The position numbers were made by a program, and so were the translations under genes. A model generated the notes under the pieces. The model was not told the DNA's origin. It worked only from the letters and a program-made list of their open reading frames with translations, and did not search any database. Positions 1 to 6,260 of a stretch of 9,078 nt of DNA are shown one piece after another. Position 1 is the stretch's first letter; each line of letters starts with the position of its first letter. Location: the NCBI GenBank assembly GCA_937926205.1, contig CALEYL010000022.1, positions 1 through 9,078 on the forward strand, in the 5' to 3' direction. The DNA comes from an uncultured Saprospiraceae bacterium. Lineage in GTDB: Bacteria; Bacteroidota; Bacteroidia; Chitinophagales; Saprospiraceae.

Positions 1-340
1 CTGCAATTCGTGAATCAGCAATGTCATTCCACAGCACACTCCCCCTGCCAACTGCAAACTGAAAAACTGCCAACTCTTCCCACCCCATCTGCAATTCGTG
101 AATCAGCAATGTCATTCCACAGCACACTCCCCCTGCCAACTGCCAACTCAATAACTGCCAACTATCCTCACCCCATCTGCAATTCGTGAATCAGCAATGT
201 CATTCCACAGCACGCTCCCCCTGCCAACTGCCAACTCAATAACTGCCAACTATCCTCACCCCATCTGCAATTCGTAAATCAGCAATGTCACTCCACAGCA
301 CACTCCCCCTGCCAACTGCCAACTCAATAACTGCCAACTA
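1..340 (-). repeat. 88-bp tandem repeat array, about 3.9 copies, directly after lptB
   Basis: Units start at 1, 89, 177 and 265, with an exact 88-bp period; the fourth stops at 340, two bases before the lptB stop codon. Read on the plus strand, each unit holds CTGCAA, a 9-base spacer, a 22-bp core containing GCAATGTCATTCCACAGC (unit positions 16-37), then CTCCCCCTGCCAACT and more CTGCCAA heptamers, ending CACCCCAT. The core is identical in units 1-3; unit 4 has one change (CATT to CACT). Units 2 and 3 are nearly identical; unit 1 differs in the heptamer part. The period is not a multiple of three and no ORF spans the array, so it is non-coding. In the sense of lptB it would be a 3' untranslated region. 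A related single copy lies after bamA at 8776-8829. The left boundary is cut by the window. Confidence 0.93.
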
Positions 341-341
341 A

Positions 342-1082
342 CTACAAATCCGCCACCTTCCTGCGCAGCACAAAATGCTTACCAAGATAGACCTTGCGTA
401 CCATTTCATCCGCTGCCAGTTCTTCTGCAGTACCGGCTTTCAAAATCTGCCCTTCAAACATGAGATAAGCGCGGTCGGTGATGGAGAGTGTCTCCTGTAC
501 ATTGTGGTCGGTGATGAGGATTCCGATGTTCTTTGTTTTCAATTTTGCGACAATAGACTGGATGTCTTCCACAGCAATTGGGTCAATCCCGGCAAAAGGT
601 TCATCGAGCAGGATAAACTTGGGGTCAGTGGCCAGCGCCCGGGCAATTTCTGTACGTCGGCGTTCACCACCGGAAAGGGTGTCTCCATTGCTTTTCCGCA
701 CTTTTTCAAGACCGAATTCCGAGATGAGTTCTTCCAGCTTTTCGTGTTGCTGCTCCTTCGTCAGTTTTGTCATTTCCAGCACGGCGGCAATGTTGTCTTC
801 CACACTTAGCTTGCGAAACACCGAAGGCTCCTGAGGCAGGTAGCCAATACCGCGCTGGGCGCGTTTGTACATGGGCAGGCTGGTAATTTCTTCGTCGTTG
901 AGGTAGACGTTGCCGTCGGTAGGACGAATAAAGCCCACAACCATGTAAAATGTCGTGGTTTTTCCGGCGCCGTTCGGCCCCAGCAATCCAACGATTTCAC
1001 CTTGTTTCACCTCCACGGATACGCCGCGTACGACCTTGCGCTGGCCATACACGCGAACAAGGTTGTCGCTTCTCAATATCAT
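342..1082 (-). CDS. lptB: LPS export ABC transporter ATP-binding protein LptB
   Basis: Cytoplasmic ATPase that, as a dimer with LptF/LptG, powers LPS extraction from the inner membrane and its transport to the outer membrane. The 246-residue protein shows Walker A GPNGAGKT (35-42), Q-loop YLPQEPS (Gln ~84), signature LSGGERRR (136-143), Walker B FILLDEP (156-162) and the H-loop in ITDHNVQETL (His ~193). SGGERRR, GIDPIAV and TDHNVxE together are typical of LptB rather than other ABC ATPases. Length fits the family. The start is placed at the second of two adjacent ATGs (1085 and 1082): the protein then begins MILRSDNL, as is usual in the family, and an AGAAGG lies 5 bases upstream. A 16-17-residue N-terminal extension up to 1133 is open but looks non-native. 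It lies 59 bp downstream of the barrel gene and is probably co-transcribed. lptF, lptG and lptC are not in the window. Confidence 0.96.
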   Translation of the reverse strand: MILRSDNLVRVYGQRKVVRGVSVEVKQGEIVGLLGPNGAGKTTTFYMVVGFIRPTDGNVYLNDEEITSLPMYKRAQRGIGYLPQEPSVFRKLSVEDNIAAVLEMTKLTKEQQHEKLEELISEFGLEKVRKSNGDTLSGGERRRTEIARALATDPKFILLDEPFAGIDPIAVEDIQSIVAKLKTKNIGILITDHNVQETLSITDRAYLMFEGQILKAGTAEELAADEMVRKVYLGKHFVLRRKVADL

Positions 1083-1087
1083 CATAG

Positions 1088-1093
1088 CCTTCT
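1088..1093 (-). promoter_or_regulatory. Possible Shine-Dalgarno site of lptB
   Basis: AGAAGG on the minus strand lies 5 bases before the ATG at 1082 and only 2 before the ATG at 1085, which favours 1082. It is the only purine-rich site of this kind before any gene here; Bacteroidota rarely depend on such sites, so it may be coincidental. Confidence 0.35.
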
Positions 1094-1141
1094 GATAAAA
1101 TAATCTCGTACGCCACCAGGCGCATAATCTCAATTAAACAG

Positions 1142-1882
1142 TTAATCTTCAATATAGATCACTTTCCTCAAAAAGCGCAAGCCCAGCGTTACTTCAAAAG
1201 TCAGGTTGCGAATGCGCCGCTCGGGCAGGGTGCGTTGCTGCGAGGTGTAGGGATCGGTGACATTGGGAACCGGGGGTTGGCGGTACTGGTCAGAAAAATC
1301 CGGGTTGACGGTAAATTCCAGAATACCGCCTACAAATTCAGACAATTCCACTTCAAATCCACCGCCAATGGTGATCCCATAATTGATCCGGCGAATAAAT
1401 TCATACGTGTTGAATGGGTAAATGGCGAACCCCGGGTTCAATTCATTAAACTGCTCGTATTTACCAAGATTGGTACTTACCGTGTAATCGCCCCGAACCC
1501 CCAGGAGGTAAAACACTTTGGTATCGCCGGCAAAGTCGTATTTCTGCTTGCCGCCAAGGGTAAGTGAGACGTTGTTGAAAATAAATTTGGTTGCCGGCGC
1601 CCGGCTAAATCCACCATTGAAAAGACTGGAAAACAGCTGGTTGCGAAAAGCGCTGCCTTTTTGATGGTAGCCTGCCTGAGCAAACAGGGAAAATTGGTTG
1701 CCTTCTGTCAAGGTCTCTACAAAAAGGATCCCGTGGTAGCCCAGCAAAGGATCCCGCTCAAAATCATTCCAGCGCTGTACCCCGATGGTGAGTCCGCCTT
1801 TAAGGCCAAAATAATAACCCTGTGCAGGGGCCTGAGTCCAGATCAGGGCGATAACAGCAAGTAGAAAAGTGCTCTTTTTCAT
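1142..1882 (-). CDS. Outer-membrane beta-barrel protein (PorT-like/OMP_b-brl type)
   Basis: A 246-residue exported protein. The start at 1882 gives a clean signal peptide (MKKSTFLLAVIALIWTQAPAQ, cleavage expected near residue 21); an in-frame extension upstream to 1903 would put seven polar residues before it and is rejected. The mature part opens with YYFGLKGGLTIG, the Gly-rich first strand common in small Bacteroidota outer-membrane barrels, then alternates aromatic/Gly strands (FSLFAQAGYHQKG, YGITIGGGFEVELS) with polar loops. It ends in a last strand LTFEVTLGLRFL followed by eight residues, KVIYIED-like and charged at the end. No catalytic motif is seen. Size and fold resemble the PorT/OMP_b-brl families, but I cannot separate PorT (a T9SS component) from generic barrels by eye. 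It sits 75 bp after a T9SS cargo gene and 59 bp before lptB, with no TAnnTTTG box in either gap, suggesting one transcript. Confidence 0.8.
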   Translation of the reverse strand: MKKSTFLLAVIALIWTQAPAQGYYFGLKGGLTIGVQRWNDFERDPLLGYHGILFVETLTEGNQFSLFAQAGYHQKGSAFRNQLFSSLFNGGFSRAPATKFIFNNVSLTLGGKQKYDFAGDTKVFYLLGVRGDYTVSTNLGKYEQFNELNPGFAIYPFNTYEFIRRINYGITIGGGFEVELSEFVGGILEFTVNPDFSDQYRQPPVPNVTDPYTSQQRTLPERRIRNLTFEVTLGLRFLRKVIYIED

Positions 1883-1957
1883 GGTTGGATTGCTTTCAGC
1901 CACAAATTTGCTGATTTTTTTTGAGAGTAGTGGTTTCTTGACAGAAGGTAACGAATG

Positions 1958-3508
1958 CTATTCTTTCACTATTTTTCCCCAATAGCGATTGTCGTTCAAG
2001 TCTGTTATGGTGAGGAAGTAAACACCACCCGGCAGGTCGCTCAAATCCATGTATCCCGAATCATCTATGGTTTTTGAACCGACTATTTTGCCGCCTGCTT
2101 CTGTCAGAACAGCTTTTACGGGTATGGCGCCTGCTTCAAGTGAGATGCGGAAAAGGCCGGATGTTGGATTTGGAAACATCGAAATGCCCCCTGCCAATGT
2201 TGATGGCGAATCGGCAACACCCGTAATGCCAGAACTGAGTTTCACCACCCAAAAGTCGAAGCCCCCTTGATTTCCAAGGACATCGCCATCGATGGAAGTT
2301 GTAAAAGCAGCAAAAACAAACCCGCCCTCAGTTGTTTCTTCAACAGCAAACATCTGGTCGTTGCCACTGCCTCCAATGGCTTTTTGCCAGATGAGATTCC
2401 CCGAAGGATCGAGTCTAACAATCCAGCAATCTGAATCCCCGCCATGATAACCGGTTACCTGGCCGTCGTTTGAATTGGTATGCCCCCCAACAATGTATCC
2501 GCCATCGGAAGTTTGCCGAACAACAGTACAGATTTCAGAACTGGTTCCCCCAAATGTCCGCTGCCATTCCAGATCCCCTGTGGCGCCTAATTTCAGAACC
2601 CAATAATCGCTACCGCCATGGTTGCCCGACACATCTCCGTTATTGGAACTGGTAAAACCGACGGTAACATAACCCCCATCGCTGGTTTGTTGTATGGAAG
2701 TAGCCACATCAATCACATTACCTCCGAAGGTGTTGCTCCATTCAAAAGCACCCGTGTCGGTCAATTTGATGATCCATACGTCTTCTGCGCCCCGGCTAAA
2801 AGACAGGTCGCCATCAATGGATCGGGAAAATCCGGCTATGGCAAAGCCACCATCAGCGGTTTGAATGGCGTCGGCAGCAGAATCAAAATCGCTGCCTCCC
2901 AACGTTTTTTGCCACTGAATGGCCCCGTCCTGGTCCAATTTCAATACCCAGATATCGAATTGTCCGTGATTGCCCGTCACATTACCGTTGTTCGAGTTGG
3001 ACAATCCGCTTACGAAATAGCCGCCATCGCTGGTTTGTACGACGGATCCAAAGTTCTCATTTCCTGAACCGCCAAGAGCCCGTTGCCATTCAATTGCGCC
3101 TGTTGCATCCATTTTGACAATCCAGTAGTCTCTGTTACCGTGGTGGCCCGACACATCGCCGTCATTGGAATTGGTGTGGGCGCCGAGAATATAACCGCCG
3201 TCGCTGGTCTGGCGGATAGAAAAAGCCTCATCGGTATCGCTGCCGCCCAGTGTCCGTTGCCATTCGATTGCGCCCGTCGCATCCATCTTTATCAACCAGC
3301 AGTCTGCTGCACCCTGAAGGTTGCCCACATTGCCGCTGTTGGCTGATTCGGTTGTTCCGGTAGCAATATAGCCGCCATCGGCAGTAGGCTGAATATCGTA
3401 TCCCACGTCGTAGTTAATGCCTCCCAACGACTGCTGCCATTCAATAACAGGTTGAGCGAGCGCACTGATGCCAAGCAGGCAGAGCATGAAAGTCAACTTT
3501 TTTTTCAT
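1958..3508 (-). CDS. Secreted seven-repeat (propeller-like) protein with T9SS type A sorting domain
   Basis: A 516-residue extracellular or surface protein. The ATG at 3508 starts signal peptide MKKKLTFMLCLLGISALAQ. Residues 20-427 are seven consecutive repeats of 57-60 residues with the pattern xIEWQxxLGG, QTSDGGYxxxG, S(N/I)DGxVxGxHG, D-WxxKLxxxG. Seven blades of this length suggest a closed beta-propeller (inference). After a 14-residue linker, residues 442-516 form a T9SS C-terminal domain: FPNPTSG, then a beta-sandwich with DLSDLPGGVYFLTI and a final basic GKIVKE. This domain is normally recognised by the T9SS translocon and removed or linked to A-LPS. No enzyme active site is visible, so the role is unknown; adhesion or ligand binding is possible. 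The gene has a weak candidate promoter at 3538-3567 and lies behind a likely terminator. Confidence 0.9.
   Translation of the reverse strand: MKKKLTFMLCLLGISALAQPVIEWQQSLGGINYDVGYDIQPTADGGYIATGTTESANSGNVGNLQGAADCWLIKMDATGAIEWQRTLGGSDTDEAFSIRQTSDGGYILGAHTNSNDGDVSGHHGNRDYWIVKMDATGAIEWQRALGGSGNENFGSVVQTSDGGYFVSGLSNSNNGNVTGNHGQFDIWVLKLDQDGAIQWQKTLGGSDFDSAADAIQTADGGFAIAGFSRSIDGDLSFSRGAEDVWIIKLTDTGAFEWSNTFGGNVIDVATSIQQTSDGGYVTVGFTSSNNGDVSGNHGGSDYWVLKLGATGDLEWQRTFGGTSSEICTVVRQTSDGGYIVGGHTNSNDGQVTGYHGGDSDCWIVRLDPSGNLIWQKAIGGSGNDQMFAVEETTEGGFVFAAFTTSIDGDVLGNQGGFDFWVVKLSSGITGVADSPSTLAGGISMFPNPTSGLFRISLEAGAIPVKAVLTEAGGKIVGSKTIDDSGYMDLSDLPGGVYFLTITDLNDNRYWGKIVKE
2228..3451 (-). repeat. Seven ~174-bp coding repeats within the T9SS cargo gene
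   Basis: These code for residues 20-427 of the cargo protein. Repeat boundaries by residue are about 20-79, 80-137, 138-195, 196-253, 254-311, 312-370 and 371-427. Repeats 2, 3 and 5 are closest to the consensus; repeat 1 has the divergent loop ESANSGNVGNLQG and repeat 4 has SIDGDLSFSRG. The repeats are diverged, indicating old duplication rather than recent slippage. Confidence 0.85.
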
Positions 3509-3537
3509 GTGCAAAAAGGTTTTAGTGTATTAAGGAT

Positions 3538-3567
3538 TAAATATATCGTTTTGGCGTAAGGCACAAA
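3538..3567 (-). promoter_or_regulatory. Weak candidate promoter of the T9SS cargo gene
   Basis: On the minus strand, TTTG (3567-3564) is followed after 18 bases by TATATTTA (3545-3538), a 7-of-8 match to the Bacteroidota -7 consensus TAnnTTTG. A start about 7 bases further on would leave a leader of roughly 20-25 bases. The -33-like TTTG shares bases with the T-tract of the adjacent terminator. Confidence 0.3.
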
Positions 3568-3602
3568 AAATATTTCAATGCATTGAAAATCAATGCATTG
3601 AA
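3564..3602 (-). terminator. Likely intrinsic terminator after the polyprenyl synthase gene
   Basis: A perfect 13-bp inverted repeat, TTCAATGCATTGA / TCAATGCATTGAA (3574-3586 and 3590-3602), has a 3-base loop. In the minus direction it is followed directly by ATATTTTTTG. It lies 82 bp beyond the stop codon at 3685. The stem is AT-rich, so strength is uncertain. Each arm is itself palindromic (16-bp palindrome at 3573-3588, 12-bp at 3590-3601), so a protein-binding role is an alternative. There is no T-tract on the plus-strand side. Confidence 0.6.
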
Positions 3603-3684
3603 CATAAAGCCACTCTATTCCGGCACTATTTTCAAATCTTTAAAACTTGCCCCTCCCGAGCGTGGTCACCAAATTACCAAATCC

Positions 3685-4659
3685 TCACTTTGCCCTTTCC
3701 GTCACAAACACCACCAAATCTTCCATGGCCTGGCGCACTTCGGTGTGGGGAAATTCGTGCAACAACGCGAAGGCTTCTTCCCGAAACCGGTACATGGCCT
3801 GGCGGGCGTAGTCCAGGCCACCGCTTTGGCGCACAAAATCAACCACTTCTTTCACTTTTTCCGGGCGATCGCTGTGGCGGCGGATGTTGTTGATGATGAG
3901 GCGGCGTTGGTCTTTGGGCGCTTTCGACAAAGCATAGATCAGCGGCAAAGTCAACTTTTTTTCTTTGATGTCGATACCGAGGGGTTTGCCCACATCGTCG
4001 GCGCCAAAATCGAACAGGTCGTCGCGGATCTGAAAAGCGATGCCGATTTTTTCCCCAAACAAGCGCATGCGTTCGATGAGTGCTTCGTCTTTGGTGGCCG
4101 AAGCCGCGCCGGCAGAGCAAGCCGATGCAATGAGCGAAGCCGTTTTCTGGCGGATGATGTCGTAATAGATGCTTTCCTCTATGTCCAGCCGGCGCGCTTT
4201 TTCAATTTGCAGCAACTCCCCTTCGCTCATGGCTTTCACAGCTTCCGACACGATTTCGAGTTGCCGGAATTCCTTGTTGCGCAGCGACAGCAGCAGCCCC
4301 TGAGAGAGGAGGTAATCGCCGACCAGCACTGCAATTTTGTTTTTCCACAGCGCATTGATGGAAAAAAAGCCACGTCGTTCGTAAGAATCGTCCACTACAT
4401 CATCGTGTACAAGAGAAGCCGTATGCAGCAACTCCACCAACGAAGCAGCATTGAACGTAGACGGGCCGGATTCGCCGCAGAGTTTGGCCGAAAGAAACAC
4501 AAACATGGGCCGAACCTGTTTGCCCTTCCGGCGGATGATGTAGAACATGATTTTGTCGAGCAGGGGGACAGTCGTGCGCAGGGCGTTGCGAAAATGCGAT
4601 TCAAATTCTTTCAGCTCCTGCTGAATCGGCTTTTGTATGGTTTGAAGTGAAATGGTCAT
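3685..4659 (-). CDS. Long-chain polyprenyl diphosphate synthase (IspB/octaprenyl synthase-like)
   Basis: A trans-isoprenyl diphosphate synthase: adds isopentenyl diphosphate units to an allylic primer to make the long chain used for menaquinone. The 324-residue protein has substrate-binding GKQVRP (45-50), the first Asp-rich motif DDVVDD (86-91) with LVHDDVVDDSYERRG around it, KT (172-173), and the second Asp-rich motif IRDDLFDF (211-218) followed by GKPLGIDIKEKKLTLPL. The residue five before the first motif is Ala (81) and no aromatic is present at positions -4 or -5, which in this family indicates long-chain products rather than farnesyl diphosphate. Exact chain length cannot be read from sequence. 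The start at 4659 (MTISLQTIQ) leaves out an 11-residue extension to 4692 that would overlap the -7 box. It lies 163 bp from the hemW stop and has its own promoter and terminator candidates, so it is probably monocistronic. Confidence 0.93.
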   Translation of the reverse strand: MTISLQTIQKPIQQELKEFESHFRNALRTTVPLLDKIMFYIIRRKGKQVRPMFVFLSAKLCGESGPSTFNAASLVELLHTASLVHDDVVDDSYERRGFFSINALWKNKIAVLVGDYLLSQGLLLSLRNKEFRQLEIVSEAVKAMSEGELLQIEKARRLDIEESIYYDIIRQKTASLIASACSAGAASATKDEALIERMRLFGEKIGIAFQIRDDLFDFGADDVGKPLGIDIKEKKLTLPLIYALSKAPKDQRRLIINNIRRHSDRPEKVKEVVDFVRQSGGLDYARQAMYRFREEAFALLHEFPHTEVRQAMEDLVVFVTERAK

Positions 4660-4676
4660 TGTATTAATTTGGCAGC

Positions 4677-4684
4677 CAAAGCTA
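4677..4684 (-). promoter_or_regulatory. -7 promoter box of the polyprenyl synthase gene
   Basis: TAGCTTTG on the minus strand matches TAnnTTTG exactly and sits 17 bases before the ATG at 4659, giving a predicted leader of about 10 bases. No good -33 TTG is found at the usual distance. The remaining hemW-synthase gap (4693-4822) shows nothing else convincing. Confidence 0.5.
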
Positions 4685-4822
4685 AGGAACATCGCAATAA
4701 TAAGCGCATCTTTTTGGTATGGGGCTTTTGATCAGATATGCTTACATAACCGTTTGGGCTATTGATTGTTGTTGAACGGTGGAAAGAAGTTGTAAAATAG
4801 CCGCAACCAAAATGCAACCGAC

Positions 4823-5965
4823 TCAGCTGGCTACAAAAAACAACTCCGAAGCCACATAATCAGCCACAAATTTGCCCTGCCTGGTCAAATAAAAGGTGTC
4901 TTCCCTGCGCTGTAACGTGCCCGCTTCTAAAAAAAGCGCCGCTTCTTCAAGAAAGTAAGCTTCAAAGCGCTGGCCGATTTCCCTGATTTGGGGCAGCTTG
5001 CAACCCCATTGTGTGCGCAGCGAGGTCATTACGTATTCATTGTAGCGTTGTTCCGGAGTCAGAATTTCTGTTTCAACCAAAGATGCCCAATCCGGCGTTT
5101 CGGATTCCAGGGCCTTGATGTAACGGCTGTTGTTGGCCACATTCCACTGACGGCTGGCGCCATTGAAAGAATGCGCCGACGGGCCAATGCCGAGGTAGGC
5201 CTCACCGGTCCAGTAGCTCGTGTTGTGGCGGCTGTACCTACCGGGTTTGGCAAAATTGGAAATTTCGTAGTGCTCGTAGCCTGCTGTTTCGGCCCGTTGC
5301 ATCAGGTATTCCAACTGGCGGGCAGCCTGGGCTTCATCAACAGGACTGGCCTTTCCTTTTTTTACAAAATGATCCAGCGCAGTTTGCGGCTCTACCGTCA
5401 GGCAATAGCAGGAAAGGTGGGGAACATCGTATTCCAGCACCGACTCTATATTGGCCGCCCATTGGGCGTCGCTCATCCCGGGCGTTCCGTAAATCAGGTC
5501 GAGGCTGAGGTCGTAAAACCCGGCTTTCAGCGCATTTTCGATGCAGTGTCGGGCTTCCCCGCTGTTGTGGGCGCGGTTCATAAATTGCAGGTCGGCGTCG
5601 TGAAACGACTGAATGCCGATGCTCAGGCGGTTGACCGGTGTTTGGCGCAAAGCCGCTATTTTTGATGGGGTCAGGTCGTCAGGGTTGGCTTCTAAAGTCA
5701 CTTCTGCGTCAGGCGCTACGCGGTAAAGCCGGTAGATTCGCTCAAATAGCCGGTCCAACTCCGCAGCTTCCAGCAGAGAGGGTGTTCCGCCGCCCAAATA
5801 AAGGGTTTGTACCGTTGCATCGCCTATATAGTCGCGCCGTAGTTCCATTTCCCTCAACAGCGCTTCCATCAGGCTGTCTTTTTGCCGCAATGAAGTCGAA
5901 AAATGAAAATTGCAATAGTGGCAGGCCTGTTTGCAAAAAGGAATATGGAAATAGATGCCGGGCAT
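4823..5965 (-). CDS. hemW: Radical SAM family haem chaperone HemW
   Basis: Cytoplasmic radical SAM protein that binds haem and is thought to deliver it to membrane haem proteins of the respiratory chain; often misannotated as oxygen-independent coproporphyrinogen III oxidase. The 380-residue protein has the [4Fe-4S] motif CKQACHYCNF (Cys 11, 15, 18). The residue two after the last Cys is Phe (20), as in HemW; HemN has a fourth Cys there. Next come LGGGTPS (57-63, SAM binding), LEANPDD (91-97), RLSIGIQSF (113-121), DLIYGTPG (156-163), HYEISNFAKPG (232-242) and GIGPSAHSF (259-267), then a HemN_C-type domain from about 300. The ATG at 5965 (MPGIYFHIPFC) matches the family start. The frame stays open 24 more codons upstream only because of an 8-bp tandem repeat coding NFQIFKF-like residues, which is rejected as coding. 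It diverges from bamA. Confidence 0.95.
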   Translation of the reverse strand: MPGIYFHIPFCKQACHYCNFHFSTSLRQKDSLMEALLREMELRRDYIGDATVQTLYLGGGTPSLLEAAELDRLFERIYRLYRVAPDAEVTLEANPDDLTPSKIAALRQTPVNRLSIGIQSFHDADLQFMNRAHNSGEARHCIENALKAGFYDLSLDLIYGTPGMSDAQWAANIESVLEYDVPHLSCYCLTVEPQTALDHFVKKGKASPVDEAQAARQLEYLMQRAETAGYEHYEISNFAKPGRYSRHNTSYWTGEAYLGIGPSAHSFNGASRQWNVANNSRYIKALESETPDWASLVETEILTPEQRYNEYVMTSLRTQWGCKLPQIREIGQRFEAYFLEEAALFLEAGTLQRREDTFYLTRQGKFVADYVASELFFVAS

Positions 5966-5971
5966 GGGTTG

Positions 5972-6011
5972 ATTTGAAAATTTGAAAATTTGAAAATTTG
6001 GTGATTTGAGG
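5972..6011. repeat. 8-bp tandem repeat in the hemW leader
   Basis: Three perfect ATTTGAAA units (5972-5995) are followed by ATTTGGTG and ATTTGAGG. The array ends 6 bases from the hemW ATG at 5965, inside the predicted leader. Its 8-bp period shifts the reading frame and the spacing with each copy gained or lost. Confidence 0.9.
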
Positions 6012-6018
6012 GTAAACG

Positions 6019-6039
6019 AACAACCAACAACCAACAACT
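6019..6039. repeat. 7-bp tandem repeat in the hemW leader
   Basis: Two exact AACAACC units and a third ending in T (AACAACT) lie between the candidate hemW promoter and the 8-bp array. Heptamer arrays also occur at both window ends with a different sequence (CTGCCAA). Confidence 0.8.
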
Positions 6040-6057
6040 TGCTCGGAATAAGTTTGA

Positions 6058-6091
6058 CAAAGTAAGCATCTTTTCCTGATCAGGCGTACAA
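6058..6091 (-). promoter_or_regulatory. Candidate hemW promoter
   Basis: On the minus strand TTG (6091-6089) is followed after 23 bases by TTACTTTG (6065-6058), one mismatch from TAnnTTTG. This predicts a leader of about 85 bases containing both short tandem arrays. The perfect palindrome CCTGATCAGG (6075-6084) lies between the two boxes. Spacing is at the upper limit, so the call is tentative. Confidence 0.4.
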
Positions 6092-6142
6092 CTTTTTGGG
6101 ACATCCACTGCTCTTTCAGGATTGATCAATGGGTTTAAGCCC

Positions 6143-6240
6143 TTCGCAAAACGAAGGCATGTAGCTAAAAAGACACTTTTAAAAGATTTGAGGGTGTTTT
6201 TAAAATCTTTTAAAAGTACCTTTGCCGCGCGTTTTGCGAA
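6143..6240. repeat. Nested inverted repeats in the hemW-bamA divergent region
   Basis: The inner pair is a perfect 15-bp inverted repeat, ACTTTTAAAAGATTT (6175-6189) and AAATCTTTTAAAAGT (6203-6217), with a 13-base spacer. Each arm contains the palindrome CTTTTAAAAG (6176-6185 and 6207-6216), centres 31 bp apart. The outer pair is a perfect 11-bp inverted repeat, TTCGCAAAACG (6143-6153) and CGTTTTGCGAA (6230-6240). The left outer arm is also part of a local hairpin, CCTTCG/CGAAGG (6141-6146 and 6152-6157). The inner right arm touches the bamA -7 box. Neither flanking gene ends here, so this is not a terminator of a known gene; a regulator-binding region is the simplest reading. Confidence 0.85.
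6217..6224 (+). promoter_or_regulatory. -7 promoter box of bamA
   Basis: TACCTTTG matches TAnnTTTG exactly and lies 36 bases before the bamA ATG, predicting a leader of about 30 bases. A TTTG at 6187-6190 is 26 bases upstream, too far for a standard -33 element. The box overlaps the last base of the 15-bp inverted repeat by one base. Confidence 0.6.
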
Positions 6241-6260
6241 ACCAACGCATACATACCAGG

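Noticed and set aside
1..340. CRISPR array
   Set aside because: The whole 88-bp unit is repeated; there are no unique spacers between short repeats and no cas genes.
3583..4650. 355-codon open frame on the plus strand
   Set aside because: It is fully antisense to the polyprenyl synthase, whose motifs are intact, and begins inside the terminator hairpin. The product is rich in His, Phe and Gln with no recognisable domain, as expected of an antisense shadow.
4749..4780. ACCGTT/AACGGT inverted repeat after hemW as a terminator
   Set aside because: Only a 6-bp stem with a 20-base loop and no following T-tract.
5966..6037. 24-residue N-terminal extension of HemW
   Set aside because: The extension is coded by the 8-bp and 7-bp tandem arrays; the family start is the MPGIYFHIPFC methionine at 5965.
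6075..6084. CCTGATCAGG palindrome between the hemW promoter boxes as an operator
   Set aside because: Around nine perfect 10-bp palindromes are expected by chance in a window this size, and the promoter itself is tentative.
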